Positions 1 to 9,318 of a stretch of 64,000 bases of DNA are shown piece after piece. The translations under genes and the position numbers were made by a program. Source of the stretch: Collinsella aerofaciens (GTDB lineage: Bacteria > Actinomycetota > Coriobacteriia > Coriobacteriales > Coriobacteriaceae); NCBI GenBank assembly GCA_008680965.1, contig NAKE01000001.1:1674001-1738000 (forward strand). Direction: 5' to 3'. A model generated the notes under the pieces. That model was given only the letters and a program-made list of their open reading frames with translations. It was not told where the DNA came from and made no database searches. How positions within the stretch are numbered: position 1 is the stretch's first letter; each line of letters opens with the position of its first letter.

Positions 1-88
1 AATGTTAGTGAGAAATTATTCTCGCCTGAGAATATAGTTTCGAGTTACCGTACACCTCGGCGTCGATTCGGCGGAAAACAAAAGCGGA

Positions 89-105
89 GCGACCGATAAG
101 GTCGC
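89..105 (-). terminator. Weak terminator hairpin after the molybdopterin genes
   Basis: A six-base-pair stem (GCGACC/GGTCGC) with a five-base loop is followed on the minus strand by a T-rich stretch. It lies just downstream of the mog-type gene, so it probably ends that transcript. The stem is short, which keeps confidence low. Nothing else is recognised in the first 124 bases. Confidence 0.35.
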
Positions 106-124
106 CCCACCGCAGGTAAATAGC

Positions 125-604
125 TTAGTTGGTATGTCCGCCGCCCGCTGTCATCTGAGCCGCGTGCTCCAGCTGGTCCGCTATGGCCTCCCAGCTTTCG
201 CGGGCGGCTTTCGTGGAACCGGGAAAGTTTACGACAAGTGTATGACCTCGTTGCATGCAAATAGCACGCGAGAGCATAGCGCGGCGCGTCTTGGTCATCG
301 AGTACGCACGGATTGCCTCTGCAATGCCCGGCACATCGCGCTCGCAGACGGCACGCGTCGCCTCGGGCGTCACATCGCGCATCGAAAGCCCCGTGCCGCC
401 GCAGGTAAGCACGACATTGGCGTGGCACTCATCGGCGGCTTCCGCAATGGCATCACCAATCTCGCTGACGTCGTCGCGCACGACCACATGTGAGGCGACC
501 GTCCAGCCCTGCGCCACGATGAGTTCCTCGAGCGCAGCACCCGCCTCGTCCTGGGCAAGATCGCGCGTATCCGAGCACGTCACAATCGAAATCTTCAGCT
601 CCAT
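125..604 (-). CDS. mog: MogA/MoaB-family molybdopterin adenylyltransferase
   Basis: The 159-residue protein belongs to the MoaB/Mog family, which adenylates molybdopterin before metal insertion. The family signature TCGGTGLS, followed by RDVTPEATR, binds the pterin and nucleotide, and the C-terminal VVNFPGSTKA segment also fits. I chose the ATG at 604 because GGAGGAAT lies just upstream; an upstream in-frame start would add about 31 residues with no family similarity. The gene lies 10 bases downstream of moeA on the same strand, so the two are very likely one operon for the last steps of molybdenum cofactor synthesis. Whether it acts as Mog or MoaB cannot be told from sequence alone. Confidence 0.9.
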   Translation of the reverse strand: MELKISIVTCSDTRDLAQDEAGAALEELIVAQGWTVASHVVVRDDVSEIGDAIAEAADECHANVVLTCGGTGLSMRDVTPEATRAVCERDVPGIAEAIRAYSMTKTRRAMLSRAICMQRGHTLVVNFPGSTKAARESWEAIADQLEHAAQMTAGGGHTN

Positions 605-614
605 AGCATTCCTC

Positions 615-1877
615 CTACAACACGGCGCCCTCGGGCAGGTCGACGCGAACAACGTCCACGGCATCTCCCGCCTTGAGCTCGCACGGTCCTTCGTCAATGC
701 GCAGCAGGCAGTTGGACCGCTGCATCGTGCCGAGCAGCGCCGAATTCTGCGTCTTGGCCTCGGTCACCAACAGCTCACCGGTCTCGGGGTCGCGCAAAAC
801 CGTGGCGCGATCGAAGAAGCGTCGGTCCTGGCGCTTTTTCACGCCGTGCGTGAGCGTCGCCTGCTGCACGGGACGCACGCCCTCGGCAAAGCCGCGCATC
901 TTGCGAATCGCCGGACGGGCGAGCATCTCAAAGCCTACATACGCCGCAGCCGGATTGCCTGAAAGCCCTAGGTAGGGCTTGCCCCCGAGCAAGCCAAACG
1001 TGATGGCCTTGCCCGGACGCATCGAGATGCGGTCAAACAGCACCACGCCCTCGCGCCGGACGAGCGCCGTCACATAGTCGTAGTCGCCAGCCGAGGCGCC
1101 ACCGCTCGTAATGACAAAATCGCACTCCTGCACGGCGCGATGCACCAGCTCGGCAATCGCCTGCTCATCATCGGGTGCAATGCCGTAGAACACGGGCTCG
1201 GCGCCGGCATCGAGTGCTTCGGCCATCAACGCCGACGAGTTGGAGTCGCGAATCTGCCCGCGCGCCGGTACCTTACTCGGTGCGACCAGCTCCGTGCCCA
1301 GCGAGATGATGCCCACACGTGGGGCAGCGTGCACCTTCACGCTCGCGTATCCGGCGCTCGCCAGCAGACCCGCGCCCGCCGGAGCCACGACCTCGCCGGC
1401 GCGCATCACAACATCGCCGGCATGGGCCTCCTCGGCAGCAGAGCGAACGTTCTCCCCCACTTTAGCAGGCGCCGAGAAGCTCACGTGCGAGCCCTCGTTG
1501 CCGTCGCCATCGAGCACGTCGACGATCTCGTATTTCACTACGGCATCGGCACCCTCGGGCACCGGCGCGCCTGTCATGATGCGGACCGTCTCGCCCACTC
1601 CGATTGTGCCCTCAAACACATGGCCCGCGGCCTCATGTCCGATAACGTCGAGCGTCACCGGCGCCTCGCCAGACGTCTGCGCCAAGTCCGCCGAGCGCAC
1701 GGCATATCCGTCCATAGCGCTGTTGGCAAACGGCGAGATATCGATATCGGCCACCGCGTCCTCGGCCAAGGGAAGACCGGTGGCCTGCCACACGGGAATC
1801 TCGACGAGATCGGTCGGAGCAACGTGCGACAGAACAATCGACTGCGCGTCCTCCAGCGGAATGAGCTTCTCTGCCAT
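615..1877 (-). CDS. moeA: Molybdopterin molybdenumtransferase MoeA
   Basis: This 420-residue protein has the full MoeA layout: an N-terminal region with FANSAMDGYAVR, then MTGAPVPEGADAVV, the MoCF domain with SGGASAGDYDYV, a PGKAITFG and GLSGNPAAAYV segment, and a C-terminal beta domain. MoeA inserts molybdate into adenylated molybdopterin in the cytoplasm. The ATG at 1877 is preferred over a GTG two codons upstream because the AAGAGGTG ribosome site is correctly spaced for it. It is followed by the mog-type gene, and a divergent CLC gene starts about 200 bases away. Confidence 0.93.
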   Translation of the reverse strand: MAEKLIPLEDAQSIVLSHVAPTDLVEIPVWQATGLPLAEDAVADIDISPFANSAMDGYAVRSADLAQTSGEAPVTLDVIGHEAAGHVFEGTIGVGETVRIMTGAPVPEGADAVVKYEIVDVLDGDGNEGSHVSFSAPAKVGENVRSAAEEAHAGDVVMRAGEVVAPAGAGLLASAGYASVKVHAAPRVGIISLGTELVAPSKVPARGQIRDSNSSALMAEALDAGAEPVFYGIAPDDEQAIAELVHRAVQECDFVITSGGASAGDYDYVTALVRREGVVLFDRISMRPGKAITFGLLGGKPYLGLSGNPAAAYVGFEMLARPAIRKMRGFAEGVRPVQQATLTHGVKKRQDRRFFDRATVLRDPETGELLVTEAKTQNSALLGTMQRSNCLLRIDEGPCELKAGDAVDVVRVDLPEGAVL

Positions 1878-2085
1878 ATGCACCTCTTAATGCCACGGCG
1901 CACAACGGGGCGCCGATTCTTTATGCTTGTCTAAGTATAATCCCCGACGCGCGACCGCGACTTGGCCTGTACCCGCAAATACACCTGTCGGCCGCAAGCC
2001 GCGAAACAGAATGGAAACCAACCCACCGGCTCGTCGCGTTTACCGCGTTTTATAATGCTCGTGTTGCAACCAAAAAGAGGAACGT

Positions 2086-3507
2086 ATGGCTTTTACCGAC
2101 AAACCCGAAAGCGCAAACGAGGCGCAGGATCATTCCCAGCCGCTCGACGACGGCGGCTTTTTCTCCCTGAACGACGTCATCATGGCAGGCAGGCATCAGA
2201 TCACCCGCTCCGAGCATCTCTTAGCTGCCGACACGCGCCGCAATGTCCGCAACCTACTCGCAAGCGCCAAGTTGCTCGCACTCGTCGTCATCGTCTCGCT
2301 CGCCATGGGCGTTGCCGCTTGGGCGTTTTTGGCCTCGCTGAATATCGCGACCGACTATCGCGAGCACCATGCATGGATTTACGCGCTGCTTCCCGTTGTG
2401 GGCATGGCCACCGCATGGGTGTACAAAAACCACGGCCTTGCCGCCAAACGAGGCAACAACCTGGTCATCGACTCCGCTCTGGGCACACGTCTCATCCATA
2501 TGCGCATGGCCGTCCTCACCTTCATCTGCTCCACGCTCACGCACCTAACGGGCGGATCGGCCGGTCGCGAGGGAGCCGCGGTGCAGATTGGCGGCACCAT
2601 CGCCAGCAACATCTCGAGCCTCGCCCACCTCAAAAAGCATGACCACCACGACCTCATGCTCGCCGGCATCTCGTCGGCCTTTGGCGCCGTATTCGGTTCG
2701 CCCCTTGCCGGCGCGTTCTTTGGCATGGAGATGTGTTTTATCGGCAAGATCGACTACACCGCGGGCATCTACTGTCTGGTCGCCTCGTTTACCGGCTACT
2801 TTACATCACTCGCCCTGGGTACCGAGTACGAAGCGAATGTCATCGCCAGCGTTCCCAACATGACACCACGGACGGTTGCCATCGTTGTTATCAGCGCCAT
2901 TATCTTCGGTCTGACGGCACGCCTCTTTGCCTGGTCGGTTCGAACCGTCAAAAGCCTGTACGGTCGCTTTATCACCAACTACCTTGCTCGCGCACTCGTG
3001 GGCGCGCTCGTGGTGCTCGCGGCATACGCGATGCTCGACGCCTGGAAGTATGCCGGCCTTGCCACCTGGCTCTCGGGCGCCGGGTTCGCCGGTAACACGA
3101 ACCTGGCGGACGCAGCCATCAAGCTCGTGGTGACGGCGCTTACCCTGGGTGCGGGCTTCCAAGGCGGCGAGGTCACGCCCCTGTTTGGCATCGGTGCGGC
3201 GCTCGGCGGCTGGATCGGTTGCCTCGTCGGTATCGACCCCAGCTTTCTGGCGGCGCTGGGCATGCTCGGTGTTTTCTGCGCCGGCCTTAACGTGCCCATC
3301 ACCACCTGTATGATGGCCATCGACCTGTTCCACGGCACGGCAGCCGGCTTCTTCGTGATCGTGGCGTTTATCAGCTATCTTGTCGGCGGCCACCGCGGCG
3401 TATATCCCGCGCAGCGCATTGTCTCGCCTAAACGCCGTTCGCTTATTGTGGATGAGGGCGGTACGGTAGCGGATGCTATCGAGCGCCACAACGACCTGAT
3501 AGAGTAG
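2086..3507 (+). CDS. CLC-family chloride channel/antiporter
   Basis: A 473-residue polytopic membrane protein of the CLC family. It shows the GREGAA motif carrying the gating glutamate, a GSPLAGAFFGMEM helix and the late GAGFQGGEVTPLF motif that lines the anion pathway. It most resembles the YfbL-type bacterial subgroup, which uses GREGA rather than GREGP. There is no C-terminal CBS domain pair. The start has GAGG five bases upstream. CLC proteins move chloride or fluoride, usually with proton exchange; the ion is not decided by this sequence. Confidence 0.88.
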   Translation: MAFTDKPESANEAQDHSQPLDDGGFFSLNDVIMAGRHQITRSEHLLAADTRRNVRNLLASAKLLALVVIVSLAMGVAAWAFLASLNIATDYREHHAWIYALLPVVGMATAWVYKNHGLAAKRGNNLVIDSALGTRLIHMRMAVLTFICSTLTHLTGGSAGREGAAVQIGGTIASNISSLAHLKKHDHHDLMLAGISSAFGAVFGSPLAGAFFGMEMCFIGKIDYTAGIYCLVASFTGYFTSLALGTEYEANVIASVPNMTPRTVAIVVISAIIFGLTARLFAWSVRTVKSLYGRFITNYLARALVGALVVLAAYAMLDAWKYAGLATWLSGAGFAGNTNLADAAIKLVVTALTLGAGFQGGEVTPLFGIGAALGGWIGCLVGIDPSFLAALGMLGVFCAGLNVPITTCMMAIDLFHGTAAGFFVIVAFISYLVGGHRGVYPAQRIVSPKRRSLIVDEGGTVADAIERHNDLIE

Positions 3508-3594
3508 ACGTTAGTATTCGCCGTGCAGCCACAATCGGGGGCAATTCGACCTGAGCGCGACCGCACCGTCACGTCATACGCCAGGAGTCGCTCC

Positions 3595-4557
3595 ATGCAC
3601 GCAACTGATTTTGGTCGCACGCTCATAATCGCCAACCCTGCCGCCCAGTCGGGTGCGGCGCGCGAGGTCGCTGAGCGCCTGCAGCGCTTTTTGGACATGA
3701 CCGCGCGCTCATCCCAGTTTGACCTGGTGCTGACTGAGCGCATGGGACATGCCAAGGAGCTTGCCGCGCAGGCTCAGGGCTATCGTACCGTTATCGCACT
3801 CGGCGGCGACGGCGTGATCCACGAGGTCGTCAACGGGCTTATGACGCAAAAGGAGAACGCCCGCCCCGCTCTTGCCGTCCTGCCCGTGGGCTCCGGCAAC
3901 GATTTTGCCCAGACGCTCGGCATCGAAGATTTCTCCGGCAAGGATTTTGGCGCGCTGCTCACCTGTGAGCTGCAGCGCCAGGATATCGGACGCATTCGCT
4001 CATGGAACCCCGCAAACGGCAGCGGCGAGGCTACCGTTGAGTACTACGACCAAACGCTTTCGGTCGGCATCGATGCCGCCATCGGCCTGGGCACCACCGA
4101 GCTGCGCAAAAAGACGGGCCTCGCTGGCGCTCCGCTCTACACCCTCTCGGGTCTGGAGCAGTTTGGTCTGCGCTACCGCAACTACCCCATGACAGTCAGC
4201 TTTGACGGGGCGCCCGCCGAGCGCGTAAGGGCGATCATCATGGCGATTCAGCTGGGCCCCACGTATGGCTCGGGCTATCGCATCTGCCCCGATGCCGACC
4301 CCTGCGACGGCATGCTCGACGTCTGCTACGCATGCGGCCCCGTCCCTCGCGCGATTGCCCTGCCTATGTTTCTTTCGGCCAAGGACGGCCACCATACCAA
4401 GTTGCCACCGGTTCGCATGCGCCGCTGCCGCCATGCCGAGCTCACCTTTGAGGAGCCCGACTACCCCATCCAAGCCGACGGCGAGCCCGTTGTCGCCTCG
4501 CGCATCGAGGTCGACGTCCTTCCCGCCGCTCTCGAAGTCTGGCACCCAACCCGCTAA
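3595..4557 (+). CDS. YegS/DagK-family lipid kinase
   Basis: This 320-residue protein is a diacylglycerol-kinase-catalytic-domain enzyme. It has the early IANPAAQSGAA segment, the nucleotide-binding ALGGDGVIHEVVNGL motif and the LPVGSGNDFAQTLG motif, all hallmarks of the family, plus the C-terminal beta-sandwich domain ending with IQADGEP. Such kinases phosphorylate diacylglycerol or related lipids at the inner membrane face. The ATG at 3595 is chosen because AGGAG precedes it at good spacing; the upstream in-frame extension lacks similarity. It follows the CLC gene by about 90 bases and may be co-transcribed. Confidence 0.88.
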   Translation: MHATDFGRTLIIANPAAQSGAAREVAERLQRFLDMTARSSQFDLVLTERMGHAKELAAQAQGYRTVIALGGDGVIHEVVNGLMTQKENARPALAVLPVGSGNDFAQTLGIEDFSGKDFGALLTCELQRQDIGRIRSWNPANGSGEATVEYYDQTLSVGIDAAIGLGTTELRKKTGLAGAPLYTLSGLEQFGLRYRNYPMTVSFDGAPAERVRAIIMAIQLGPTYGSGYRICPDADPCDGMLDVCYACGPVPRAIALPMFLSAKDGHHTKLPPVRMRRCRHAELTFEEPDYPIQADGEPVVASRIEVDVLPAALEVWHPTR

Positions 4558-4565
4558 CCCAACCT

Positions 4566-4634
4566 AAGTTGCGGTGAAATAGGGACTGTTTATGCAGCTA
4601 AAGCCGCAAAACAGTCCCTATTTCACCGCAACTT
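4566..4634. repeat. 69-bp palindrome, REP-like family copy 1
   Basis: Two perfect 26-base inverted arms beginning AAGTTGCGGTGAAATAGGGA surround a 17-base centre. The element sits between two convergent genes, the lipid kinase and the release-factor-like gene, and could act as a bidirectional terminator, but it lacks strong T runs. A second, less perfect copy lies at 25347-25413, which argues for a dispersed repeat. Confidence 0.8.
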
Positions 4635-4643
4635 ATGAGGAGG

Positions 4644-5024
4644 CTATTCGTCGCTGCCCGGCTTGCGACGGTTGGCCTTTTTAATGGCGTTGAAGTGCTT
4701 GTCATTGAGTCTGCGCTGGCGAGAGCGCTGAGGCACCTCGGTCTTTACGCGTCGGCGCGGTGAACGCCCGCGACGCCCCAGCTCGGCGCGCAGCTTACGC
4801 AGGCAGCTGCTACGATTTTGGAACTGGCTGCGGCTCTCGCGCGCCGTCACGGTAATCCCCGAAGGGATATGCTTCATGCGCACCGCCGAATCCGTCGTGT
4901 TCACGCCCTGTCCACCCGGACCCGTCGCGCGAAACACCTGCACCTCGCAATCGCGCGCCAACTCCTCGACCGACATCTCGGCATAGCGCGCATACTCGCG
5001 CCAGCCCATCTTGTTCTCATCCAT
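4644..5024 (-). CDS. GGQ-domain peptide release factor-like rescue protein
   Basis: A 126-residue protein with the RF-1 catalytic domain only: [18 protein letters not shown] contains the GGQ loop that hydrolyses peptidyl-tRNA. There is no codon-recognition domain, and the C-terminal third is strongly basic ([16 protein letters not shown]), as in ribosome-rescue factors of the ArfB/MTRFR type. It probably frees stalled ribosomes; calling it a codon-specific release factor would be wrong. The ATG at 5024 has GGGAGGTG upstream. It lies downstream of xpt, but a terminator separates the two. Confidence 0.82.
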   Translation of the reverse strand: MDENKMGWREYARYAEMSVEELARDCEVQVFRATGPGGQGVNTTDSAVRMKHIPSGITVTARESRSQFQNRSSCLRKLRAELGRRGRSPRRRVKTEVPQRSRQRRLNDKHFNAIKKANRRKPGSDE

Positions 5025-5050
5025 ATCAACACCTCCCCTCATACAAAAAA

Positions 5051-5079
5051 TGTGACAAAGGGACGGTCCCTTTGTCACA
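5051..5079 (-). terminator. Terminator of xpt
   Basis: A 14-base-pair perfect hairpin (TGTGACAAAGGGAC arm) around a single central base is followed by six T residues on the minus strand. It lies between the end of xpt and the release-factor-like gene. The arm resembles palindromes seen repeatedly in Coriobacteriia, so it may also belong to a repeat family. Confidence 0.8.
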
Positions 5080-5107
5080 TCGCATACCAATCGCTTGTGT
5101 TGCGCGC

Positions 5108-5686
5108 TTAGGCGAAGGTGATCTCGCCGGTCTCGCAGTCCATATCGGCGATGCGGGCCAAGCTCTCGACGCGGAAGCCGCGCTCGCGGAGCTTATCGCC
5201 GCCGCCCTGGAAGCCCTTCTCCACTGCAATGCCAATACCGGACACCTCGGCACCCGCGGCCTCGCAGATCTTGATGAGACCCTCGAGCGCGCAGCCGTTG
5301 GCCAGGAAGTCGTCGATAATCAGGACCTTGTCGCCCTCGGACAGGAAGCGCTTGCCGACGATGACCGGGTACTCCTTCTGCTTGGTAAAGGAGTAGATGG
5401 TCGTGGCATACTGCTCGCCGTCAAGGTTGATAGACTGCGCCTTCTTGGCAAAGACCACCGGCACGCCGCCAAAATGCTGAGCCGCGATGCAAGCCATGCC
5501 AATGCCCGAAGCCTCGATCGTCAGGATCTTGTTGATCTCGACACCCTCGAACAGACGGGCCCACTCGGCACCCATGTGGTCGAACAGCTCAACGTCGCAC
5601 TGGTGGTTGAGGAAGGCGTCAACCTTAAGGACGTTACCGGCCTTTACGATGCCGTCATGGCGAATACGATCCTCAAGCTCCTGCAT
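5108..5686 (-). CDS. xpt: Xanthine phosphoribosyltransferase
   Basis: The 192-residue protein matches Xpt over its whole length: N-terminal [23 protein letters not shown] and the PRPP-binding loop [11 protein letters not shown]. It converts xanthine and PRPP to XMP for purine salvage in the cytoplasm. The ATG at 5686 carries a GGGG-type ribosome site. In Firmicutes xpt often sits behind a purine riboswitch; none is recognisable in the 158 bases upstream here. It is monocistronic, with its own terminator. Confidence 0.94.
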   Translation of the reverse strand: MQELEDRIRHDGIVKAGNVLKVDAFLNHQCDVELFDHMGAEWARLFEGVEINKILTIEASGIGMACIAAQHFGGVPVVFAKKAQSINLDGEQYATTIYSFTKQKEYPVIVGKRFLSEGDKVLIIDDFLANGCALEGLIKICEAAGAEVSGIGIAVEKGFQGGGDKLRERGFRVESLARIADMDCETGEITFA

Positions 5687-5844
5687 GGCGCAACCCCTTC
5701 TCGCGGCAACGATACCGCGCGATTAATAAACGTTGTTCGATAGTCTACCACGGACCGACCCCCGCCCGTCCCACAAGCCGCATCGCACCATAAAGCCGCA
5801 AGACCAGTAGATGGGCCGATTCGTGGCAAGCCTGCCTCCACAAG

Positions 5845-7149
5845 CTAATGGCGGGCGCGCACCCTCACCAAACGCACCATGGCAAGCGCAAAGCCCACGG
5901 CGGCCACAGCCATGAGCACGTAGAACACCGAACGGAAACCAAACAGGAACACATCCGGACGGCCTGCAACAAAACTGGTCACGGCCTCGCCCATCGCCAC
6001 GCTCATCTGCCCATACAGGATATGCGACGCCGCCGTAATGCCCGCTGCCATACCCGCATAGCGCGCCAGGCTACCCAGGCTGCCCGCAAAGCCGAGCGCT
6101 TCGCGCGGAGCCGAGCCCATGTACAGCGAGTTGTTAGGACTCTGGAAAATCGACGTACCGCACGACATAAACGCGACACAGCACACGATCACAGGGATAG
6201 AAGAGTGCTCATCGAGCGTGCTTACCGCAAAAAGACCGCATACGTACACGCCCAGGCCGACCGCCGTGGGGCCCTCGCAGCCAACACGGTCCGAAACCGT
6301 ACCCGAAAGCGGTCCGATAAAGGCATTCACCATCGGCAGTGCCAAAAAGAGCAGTCCGGAAATGTCAGAACCAAAGCCGTGGGCGTCCTGAAAATAGAAC
6401 GGCAGAATAAACTCGGATGCGCCAATGCCAACGAACACGATGAGCATGCAGGCAAGGTTGATAGTGAAGGCCGAATTTGCAAAGCAGCGACGAGCAGCCT
6501 CGATCAGGGACATGGGGCGCTCGCCGGCCTCCGGCTTAACATGCGGCAGCGTGTAGAGCCCCACGATAAACGAGATGACGCCGATGGGCAGGTTGATGAG
6601 GAAGATACTCTCCCAGGGAAAGCTTGCCACCAGCATGCCACCGAGCACGGGGCCACACATCATGCCGAGGGCCACGAAGGTCGCAAGAATACCCATGGCA
6701 CGGCCTCGTTCGCGCGCCGGGAACGACTCGGTGATGATACCCATGTTGTTAGCCATGGCCGCCGCGCAACCGACGCCTTGAACGATGCGCGCCAGAATAA
6801 GAACTTCGAGCGAGGCCGAAAGGCCGCAAAGCAGCGAACCGGCCGTAAAGACGATTACGCCCAGCTGGAATACGCCGACCTTGCCGCGCACGTCGCCCAG
6901 GCGGCCAAACGGCAGCATAGCCACGCACGTCGCAAGCAGATACACCGAGCTCACCAGCTGAATGCGATCGAGGCCCACGCCCAGCTCCTTTTGCATCACG
7001 GGCAGCGCCACGGTCACGACGGTCGAATCCAGACACGACATAAACGTCATGATGAGCACGGTAAACAGAATCGCCCATTTGTTCTTGCCATGGGTGTCGC
7101 CCTCTAGAGCAATGTGCTCACGGCGCAGCTGCTCTGCGGTTTTCTCCAT
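5845..7149 (-). CDS. MFS transporter, EmrB/QacA (DHA2)-type
   Basis: A 434-residue polytopic membrane protein. After a short charged N-terminus, the first helix carries MTFMSCLDSTVVTVALPVM, the drug-efflux motif near TM1, followed by the cytoplasmic loop GRLGDVRGK and the ARIVQGVGCA segment of helix 4. This is the major facilitator fold of DHA2 multidrug pumps, though it is shorter than the usual 14-helix members. The ATG at 7149 is preferred because AAAGG lies six bases upstream. The substrate cannot be predicted; efflux of hydrophobic compounds is the family norm. Confidence 0.85.
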   Translation of the reverse strand: MEKTAEQLRREHIALEGDTHGKNKWAILFTVLIMTFMSCLDSTVVTVALPVMQKELGVGLDRIQLVSSVYLLATCVAMLPFGRLGDVRGKVGVFQLGVIVFTAGSLLCGLSASLEVLILARIVQGVGCAAAMANNMGIITESFPARERGRAMGILATFVALGMMCGPVLGGMLVASFPWESIFLINLPIGVISFIVGLYTLPHVKPEAGERPMSLIEAARRCFANSAFTINLACMLIVFVGIGASEFILPFYFQDAHGFGSDISGLLFLALPMVNAFIGPLSGTVSDRVGCEGPTAVGLGVYVCGLFAVSTLDEHSSIPVIVCCVAFMSCGTSIFQSPNNSLYMGSAPREALGFAGSLGSLARYAGMAAGITAASHILYGQMSVAMGEAVTSFVAGRPDVFLFGFRSVFYVLMAVAAVGFALAMVRLVRVRARH

Positions 7150-7182
7150 ATCCATCCTTTCGAGTGGCGCAACGCAAAAAAC

Positions 7183-7222
7183 GGGGCCCCAATCGCCTGC
7201 AAACAGCCGCGATTGGGGTCCC
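7183..7222 (-). terminator. Terminator of metY
   Basis: A 14-base-pair stem with one mismatch (GCGATTGGGG arms) and a 12-base loop is followed by six T residues on the minus strand. It lies between metY and the MFS gene, so those two genes are probably transcribed separately. Confidence 0.85.
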
Positions 7223-7291
7223 GCCTACGGAATCGGAACGAAAGGTCACCGAAGCTTTCTGCCAGCATCGGCACCTTGCACGAACGCTAGC

Positions 7292-8575
7292 CTAGCACTG
7301 CTCGAGCGCCCGCTCAAGGTCGGCAATCAGGTCGGCCGTGTCCTCGAGGCCGCACGACAGGCGCACCATGTCGGCGGAGATTCCACAGGCGATGAGCTCT
7401 TCATCGTTCATCTGGCGGTGCGTGGCATTAGCGGGATGCAGGCAGCAAGTGCGGGCATCTGCCACGTGCGTGGCGATCTGGGCGAGCTTGAGGCTCTTCA
7501 TAAAGGTCTCGGCCGCCGCGCGACCACCGTTAAAGCCAAAGCTCACAACACCGCAGGTACCGTTGGGCATGTACTTCTGAGCGATGTCATAGTACTTATC
7601 GCCCTCCAGGCCCGGATAGCTCACGAAGCGTACCTTGGGATGGCTCTGCAGGAACTTGGCAACGGCCAGGCCGTTCTCGCAATGACGCGGCATGCGCACA
7701 TGCAGGCTCTCGAGCGAGCTGTTCAGGAAAAACGCCGCCTGCGGGTTCTGCATGGGACCGAGGTCGCGCATGAGCTGCGCGGTGGCCTTGGTAATGAAGG
7801 CGCCCTCGCGACCGAACTTCTCGGCATACGTCACGCCGTGGTAGCTCTCGTCGGGCGTGGTGAGACCCGGGAACTTGTCCGCATGAGCCATCCAGTCAAA
7901 CTGGCCGTGGTCGACGATCACGCCGCCCAGGTAGGCAGCATGCCCATCCATGTACTTGGTGGTGGAGTGCGTAACGATGTCGGCGCCCCACTCAAAGGGA
8001 CGGCACATCACGGGCGTCGGGAAGGTGTTGTCGACCATCAGCGGCACGCCGTGGTCATGCGCGGCCTTGGCAAAGCGCTCAATATCGAGCACGGCAAGGG
8101 CAGGGTTGGCAATCGTCTCGCCAAAGACGAGCTTGGTATTGGGCTCAAAGGCTGCCTCGAGCTCCTCGTCGGTGCAGTCGGGGGCAACGAACGTGCAGGT
8201 CAGACCCATGCGCTCCATGGTATGGGCGAGCAGGTTGTAGGTACCGCCGTAGATAGCAGAGCTCGCGACCACGTGATCGCCGGCACCGGCCACGTTAAAG
8301 ATCGCGAGGAAATTCGCCGCCATGCCCGAGCTCGTGAGCATCGCGGCAGTGCCGCCCTCCATCTCGCAGATCTTGGCGGCAACCAGGTCGCACGTAGGAT
8401 TCTGCAGACGGCTATAGAAGTAGCCCGACTCCTCCAGATCAAAAAGCTTGCCCATGTGCTCGGACGTGTCGTACTTCCACGTGGTGGACTGGTAGATAGG
8501 CACCTGACGCGGATCCGCATCACCCGGGCGATAACCGCCCTGAACACACGTCGTACCGATGGTCTGCTCGCTCAT
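7292..8575 (-). CDS. metY: O-acetylhomoserine sulfhydrylase (Cys/Met metabolism PLP enzyme)
   Basis: The 427-residue protein is a Cys/Met-metabolism PLP enzyme of the MetY type. It has LTSSGMAAN, the VDNTFPTPV segment and the PLP-lysine motif THSTTKYMDGH. The long MetY form, about 430 residues, uses sulfide and O-acetylhomoserine to make homocysteine; gamma-synthases are shorter. The ATG at 8575 has GGAG six bases upstream; a TTG two codons earlier is less well placed. It stands alone between its terminator and an upstream divergent gene. Confidence 0.92.
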   Translation of the reverse strand: MSEQTIGTTCVQGGYRPGDADPRQVPIYQSTTWKYDTSEHMGKLFDLEESGYFYSRLQNPTCDLVAAKICEMEGGTAAMLTSSGMAANFLAIFNVAGAGDHVVASSAIYGGTYNLLAHTMERMGLTCTFVAPDCTDEELEAAFEPNTKLVFGETIANPALAVLDIERFAKAAHDHGVPLMVDNTFPTPVMCRPFEWGADIVTHSTTKYMDGHAAYLGGVIVDHGQFDWMAHADKFPGLTTPDESYHGVTYAEKFGREGAFITKATAQLMRDLGPMQNPQAAFFLNSSLESLHVRMPRHCENGLAVAKFLQSHPKVRFVSYPGLEGDKYYDIAQKYMPNGTCGVVSFGFNGGRAAAETFMKSLKLAQIATHVADARTCCLHPANATHRQMNDEELIACGISADMVRLSCGLEDTADLIADLERALEQC

Positions 8576-8804
8576 ATCCAACTCCCTTACTTGGGTTTTG
8601 TTTTATTCGGTTCACGATACCGCTACCGCACACCCCTCTCAACCCATCCCCAAGGTGGGTTATGAGACAAATTGATCAGGGTATTTATCTCAAGCCTTGG
8701 GCATTTGCTCGATAGATAAAAATGAGGCATACATGAAGCTCTCGATGATTACGCGCACCGTCACGGGTACCATAGGCGGGTACACCGTGACCAAGGAGAC
8801 AACG

Positions 8805-9251
8805 ATGAAGCAAATCGATACGGCCCAGCTCGACATCACCGCCTGTCAGGCCCAAGCTGCCGAATACCACGCCCGCGGCTTTAACTGCGCCCAGGCCGTC
8901 GCCTGCACGCTCGCGCCCGCCGTCGGGCTCGACCCCCAGATCGCCTTTACCCTCACCGAGGGCTTTGGTGCCGGCATGGGCGGCATGACCGAAACCTGCG
9001 GCGCCATCTCGGGCGCCGTGGCCATCATGGGCTTTGTAATGAGCGACGGCATGGAGAACCCCAAGACCAAAGGCCAGACCTACAAGCTGTCGCGCGAGAT
9101 CGCCAAGCGATTTGGCGAGAAGAACACGACGACCGTCTGCGGCACGCTCAAGGGCATCGGATCGGATAAAGGTCCGCTCCGCAGCTGCCCCGGCTGCATC
9201 GACGATGCCGTCGAGATCGCCTGCGATGTGCTAAAGCAGCTCGCCGAGTAA
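8805..9251 (+). CDS. C_GCAxxG_C_C family redox protein
   Basis: A 148-residue cysteine-rich protein with the family pattern: FNCAQAVACTL near the start, then GFGAGMGGMTETCGAISGA, a central VCGTLKG and the closing RSCPGCIDDAVE. The family is predicted to bind metal or to do redox chemistry, and some members have split-Soret-type heme sites; its true role is unknown. The ATG at 8805 has AAGGAG upstream; earlier in-frame starts would add residues without similarity. It converges on the YigZ gene across a shared terminator. Confidence 0.87.
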   Translation: MKQIDTAQLDITACQAQAAEYHARGFNCAQAVACTLAPAVGLDPQIAFTLTEGFGAGMGGMTETCGAISGAVAIMGFVMSDGMENPKTKGQTYKLSREIAKRFGEKNTTTVCGTLKGIGSDKGPLRSCPGCIDDAVEIACDVLKQLAE

Positions 9252-9268
9252 ACGGCAGCAACATAAAA

Positions 9269-9315
9269 CGACGGCCGGCGCGTTTGGGATCCATCCAAAA
9301 GAACGCCGGCCGTCG
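9269..9315. terminator. Bidirectional terminator between convergent genes
   Basis: A perfect 12-base-pair stem (CGACGGCCGGCG arm) encloses a 23-base loop between two converging genes. Strong GC content favours termination in both directions, although the T runs are weak. Confidence 0.7.
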
Positions 9316-9318
9316 CCG

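Noticed and set aside
5687..5844. Purine riboswitch before xpt
   Set aside because: The conserved loop and junction sequences of purine riboswitches are not found in the leader.
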